From positions 1 to 54,923 of the forward strand of contig SCVN01000011.1 of NCBI GenBank assembly GCA_004296885.1: a stretch of DNA of 54,923 nucleotides, given 5' to 3'. Below are positions 53,786-54,923 of the stretch, piece by piece. The notes beneath the pieces were generated by a model. That model was given only the letters and a program-made list of their open reading frames with translations. It searched no databases and was not told the origin of the DNA. Positions within the stretch are counted from its first letter, which is position 1, and the number at the start of each line of letters is the position of its first letter. Position numbers and translations under genes: made by a program. Source of the stretch: Nitrospirota bacterium. Its GTDB lineage: Bacteria; Nitrospirota; Nitrospiria; Nitrospirales; Nitrospiraceae.

Positions 53786-54303
53786 AGGCCACCTCCCATG
53801 CCGGAAAAGGACTGGTACAGGCTGTAGAAGCGGCTGGCTTTCAGAAGCTGCATGACGCGGGTCTTTTCCACCCAGGCAAGGACGTGGGCCCGGTACCGAC
53901 GGATGGCGAGGTTCGAGAGAACATAGAGCGGCACGAACGACACAAGCGAGAAGAGCAGGCTGCCCATCACGATGGAGTTATTGAAATGTTCGAGCCGCCA
54001 GAGCGTCGAGTTATACAGGCTGGTCCAAAGGCCGGCGAGGGATTCGTTGGTGAGCGCGGCGAGCCCGATCCGGTGAAAGAGCGGGTCCAGCCCGAACGCC
54101 AGGCCCGAACAGACGGGCAACCCGAGAAGAAACGCGGAGAGGTTGACTCGGATCACCAACACGAGGAGCAATACCAGCAGATTGTGGAGGCTCATCAACG
54201 GAGTGAAGCCCGCCACCATGGCGAAACAGAACCCCAAGGAGATCTGCCCTGGATGCGTCTCGGAATTCAGCACCGCCAGAAGACGAGCCAACATTCTCAT
54301 CAT
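53782..54303 (-). CDS. Integral membrane protein, TIGR03546 family
   Basis: A 173-residue protein with about four membrane helices: starts MMRMLARLLAVLNSETHPGQ, then ISLGFCFAMVAGFTPLMSLH, LLVLLLVLVIRVNLSAFLLG, and a later SIVMGSLLFSLVSFVPLYVL. The QISLGFCFAMVAGFTPL pattern resembles DUF2062 proteins. It overlaps the TIGR03545 gene by 4 bp; the two form a conserved pair of unknown function. Confidence 0.85.
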   Translation of the reverse strand: MMRMLARLLAVLNSETHPGQISLGFCFAMVAGFTPLMSLHNLLVLLLVLVIRVNLSAFLLGLPVCSGLAFGLDPLFHRIGLAALTNESLAGLWTSLYNSTLWRLEHFNNSIVMGSLLFSLVSFVPLYVLSNLAIRRYRAHVLAWVEKTRVMQLLKASRFYSLYQSFSGMGGGL

Positions 54304-54401
54304 CGAGGGCCGACCTTTCTCCGTAGCGTCCCACGTGTGATAGTAGCATAGGGCGCTGCAAAAGCAACTGCGGCCGACATTGGCCGATCAAGGCGAACTC
54401 G

Positions 54402-54923
54402 TCAGCCCGCGGCCAACTTGGCCGTCTGTCGGTTGACGAGCCAGACGCCGGCCAAGATCAATCCGATGCCGATGAGTTCGACCGGCCCGACCGCTTCGTT
54501 GAGGATGAGCGCGGACAAGCCGACGGCGGCCACGGGGGTCAGGTTGCCGAGCACGGAAGCTCTCGACGGTCCAATCCCCTTCACGCCGAAGAGCCAGGCC
54601 TGTTGGGCCACGGCCGTGGCAAACACCACCAAATACCCTAAGGCCAGCCAGTCGGCCGACGAGACGGAAGCCGGACCGGCCTCCATCATCTTGCGGTCCA
54701 CCCACAATAACGGCACCTGCAGCAGCGTCGCCACCAGCAGGGTCGTCCAATTGACGGTCAAGGCCGACAGACGCTCCATGACGGTTCGGCTGCCGATGCT
54801 GTAGAGCGCCCAACTCGCCACGCCGAGAAACACCAGGACCCCGCCGACCAAGGGTTGCTCTCCGACGCTGCGGAACCCGGCAACCGACACCAATCCCACC
54901 CCGGCAAAGGACAGCAGAGCGCC
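54402..54923 (-). CDS. EamA-family (DMT superfamily) transporter, C-terminal part
   Basis: Inner-membrane exporter of amino acids or other metabolites; the substrate cannot be named. The frame is open to the window edge, so only the last 173 residues are seen: the end of one helix (ALLSFAGVGLVSVAGF) and five further helices with the typical EamA repeat ending SVLGNLTPVAAVGLSALILN, then EAVGPVELIGIGLILAGVWLV. The 98-bp gap to the TIGR03546 gene shows nothing clear. Confidence 0.88.
   Translation of the reverse strand, partial: GALLSFAGVGLVSVAGFRSVGEQPLVGGVLVFLGVASWALYSIGSRTVMERLSALTVNWTTLLVATLLQVPLLWVDRKMMEAGPASVSSADWLALGYLVVFATAVAQQAWLFGVKGIGPSRASVLGNLTPVAAVGLSALILNEAVGPVELIGIGLILAGVWLVNRQTAKLAAG

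Overview
The window is 54.9 kb of GC-rich bacterial chromosome with dense, mostly intact housekeeping and signalling genes. The gene mix suggests a Gram-negative diderm: LapA/LapB-type protein, MacAB-like exporter, lipoproteins, AsmA-like envelope proteins, NadA/ThiC/BioB cofactor synthesis. Together with the high GC and the style of intergenic repeats it looks like a Nitrospirota (Nitrospira-like) genome. That taxonomic guess is inference, since no rRNA gene is present. I saw no tRNA, rRNA, CRISPR array, transposase, integrase or phage structural gene.

Left part (1-13.1 kb, plus strand except ilvE): end of trpS, a frameshifted PIN-domain gene, a dispersed intergenic repeat, then gap-pgk-tpiA-secG behind a good sigma70-type promoter with a terminator-like hairpin in its leader. 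ilvE is convergent. rplU-rpmA-obgE-proB-nadD-rsfS follow, then a one-piece LapA+LapB fusion and bioB.

Middle part (13.1-31.2 kb): a large FtsX-type permease, an orphan LuxR HTH protein, a class 1A-type dihydroorotate dehydrogenase and an ABC ATPase; comF; fmdB; a small operon of excisionase-like HTH + MraZ-like + RusA-like genes under a near-consensus promoter; a minus-strand lipoprotein-MacA-MacB(ATPase)-MacB(permease) operon; uppP; a DUF2024 gene with a G-tract frameshift; and nadA-ileS-lspA on the minus strand.

Thiamine region (31.4-34.4 kb): promoter, TPP riboswitch, intrinsic terminator, thiC and a Thi4-type thiazole synthase whose sulfur-donor cysteine position appears to be histidine. 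A TPR protein, a receiver-like protein and YgfZ follow.

Accessory island (36.6-38.7 kb): a lower-GC gene of unknown function followed by an integron-type attC site, then a HigBA-type toxin-antitoxin pair bracketed by 35-bp direct repeats, then another copy of the dispersed repeat.

Right part (38.7-54.9 kb, nearly all minus strand): a PhoD-like lipoprotein, small proteins, and a block of signalling genes. Read in the direction of transcription, this block runs: TIGR03546- and TIGR03545-like membrane proteins, MscS, a receiver protein with zinc-finger and membrane tail, a receiver-GGDEF protein with a destroyed active site but retained I-site motif, its intact paralogue, a multi-PAS hybrid histidine kinase, an Hpt protein, a sigma54 response regulator and MscL. 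The block looks like a phosphorelay/c-di-GMP system framed by two mechanosensitive channels. The right edge cuts an EamA-type transporter.

Two repeat classes run through the intergenic DNA: three copies of a 170-240 bp element with imperfect terminal inverted repeats, and at least six long hairpins (plus one single arm) whose arms are built from 7- or 8-nt periodic words that differ from locus to locus.
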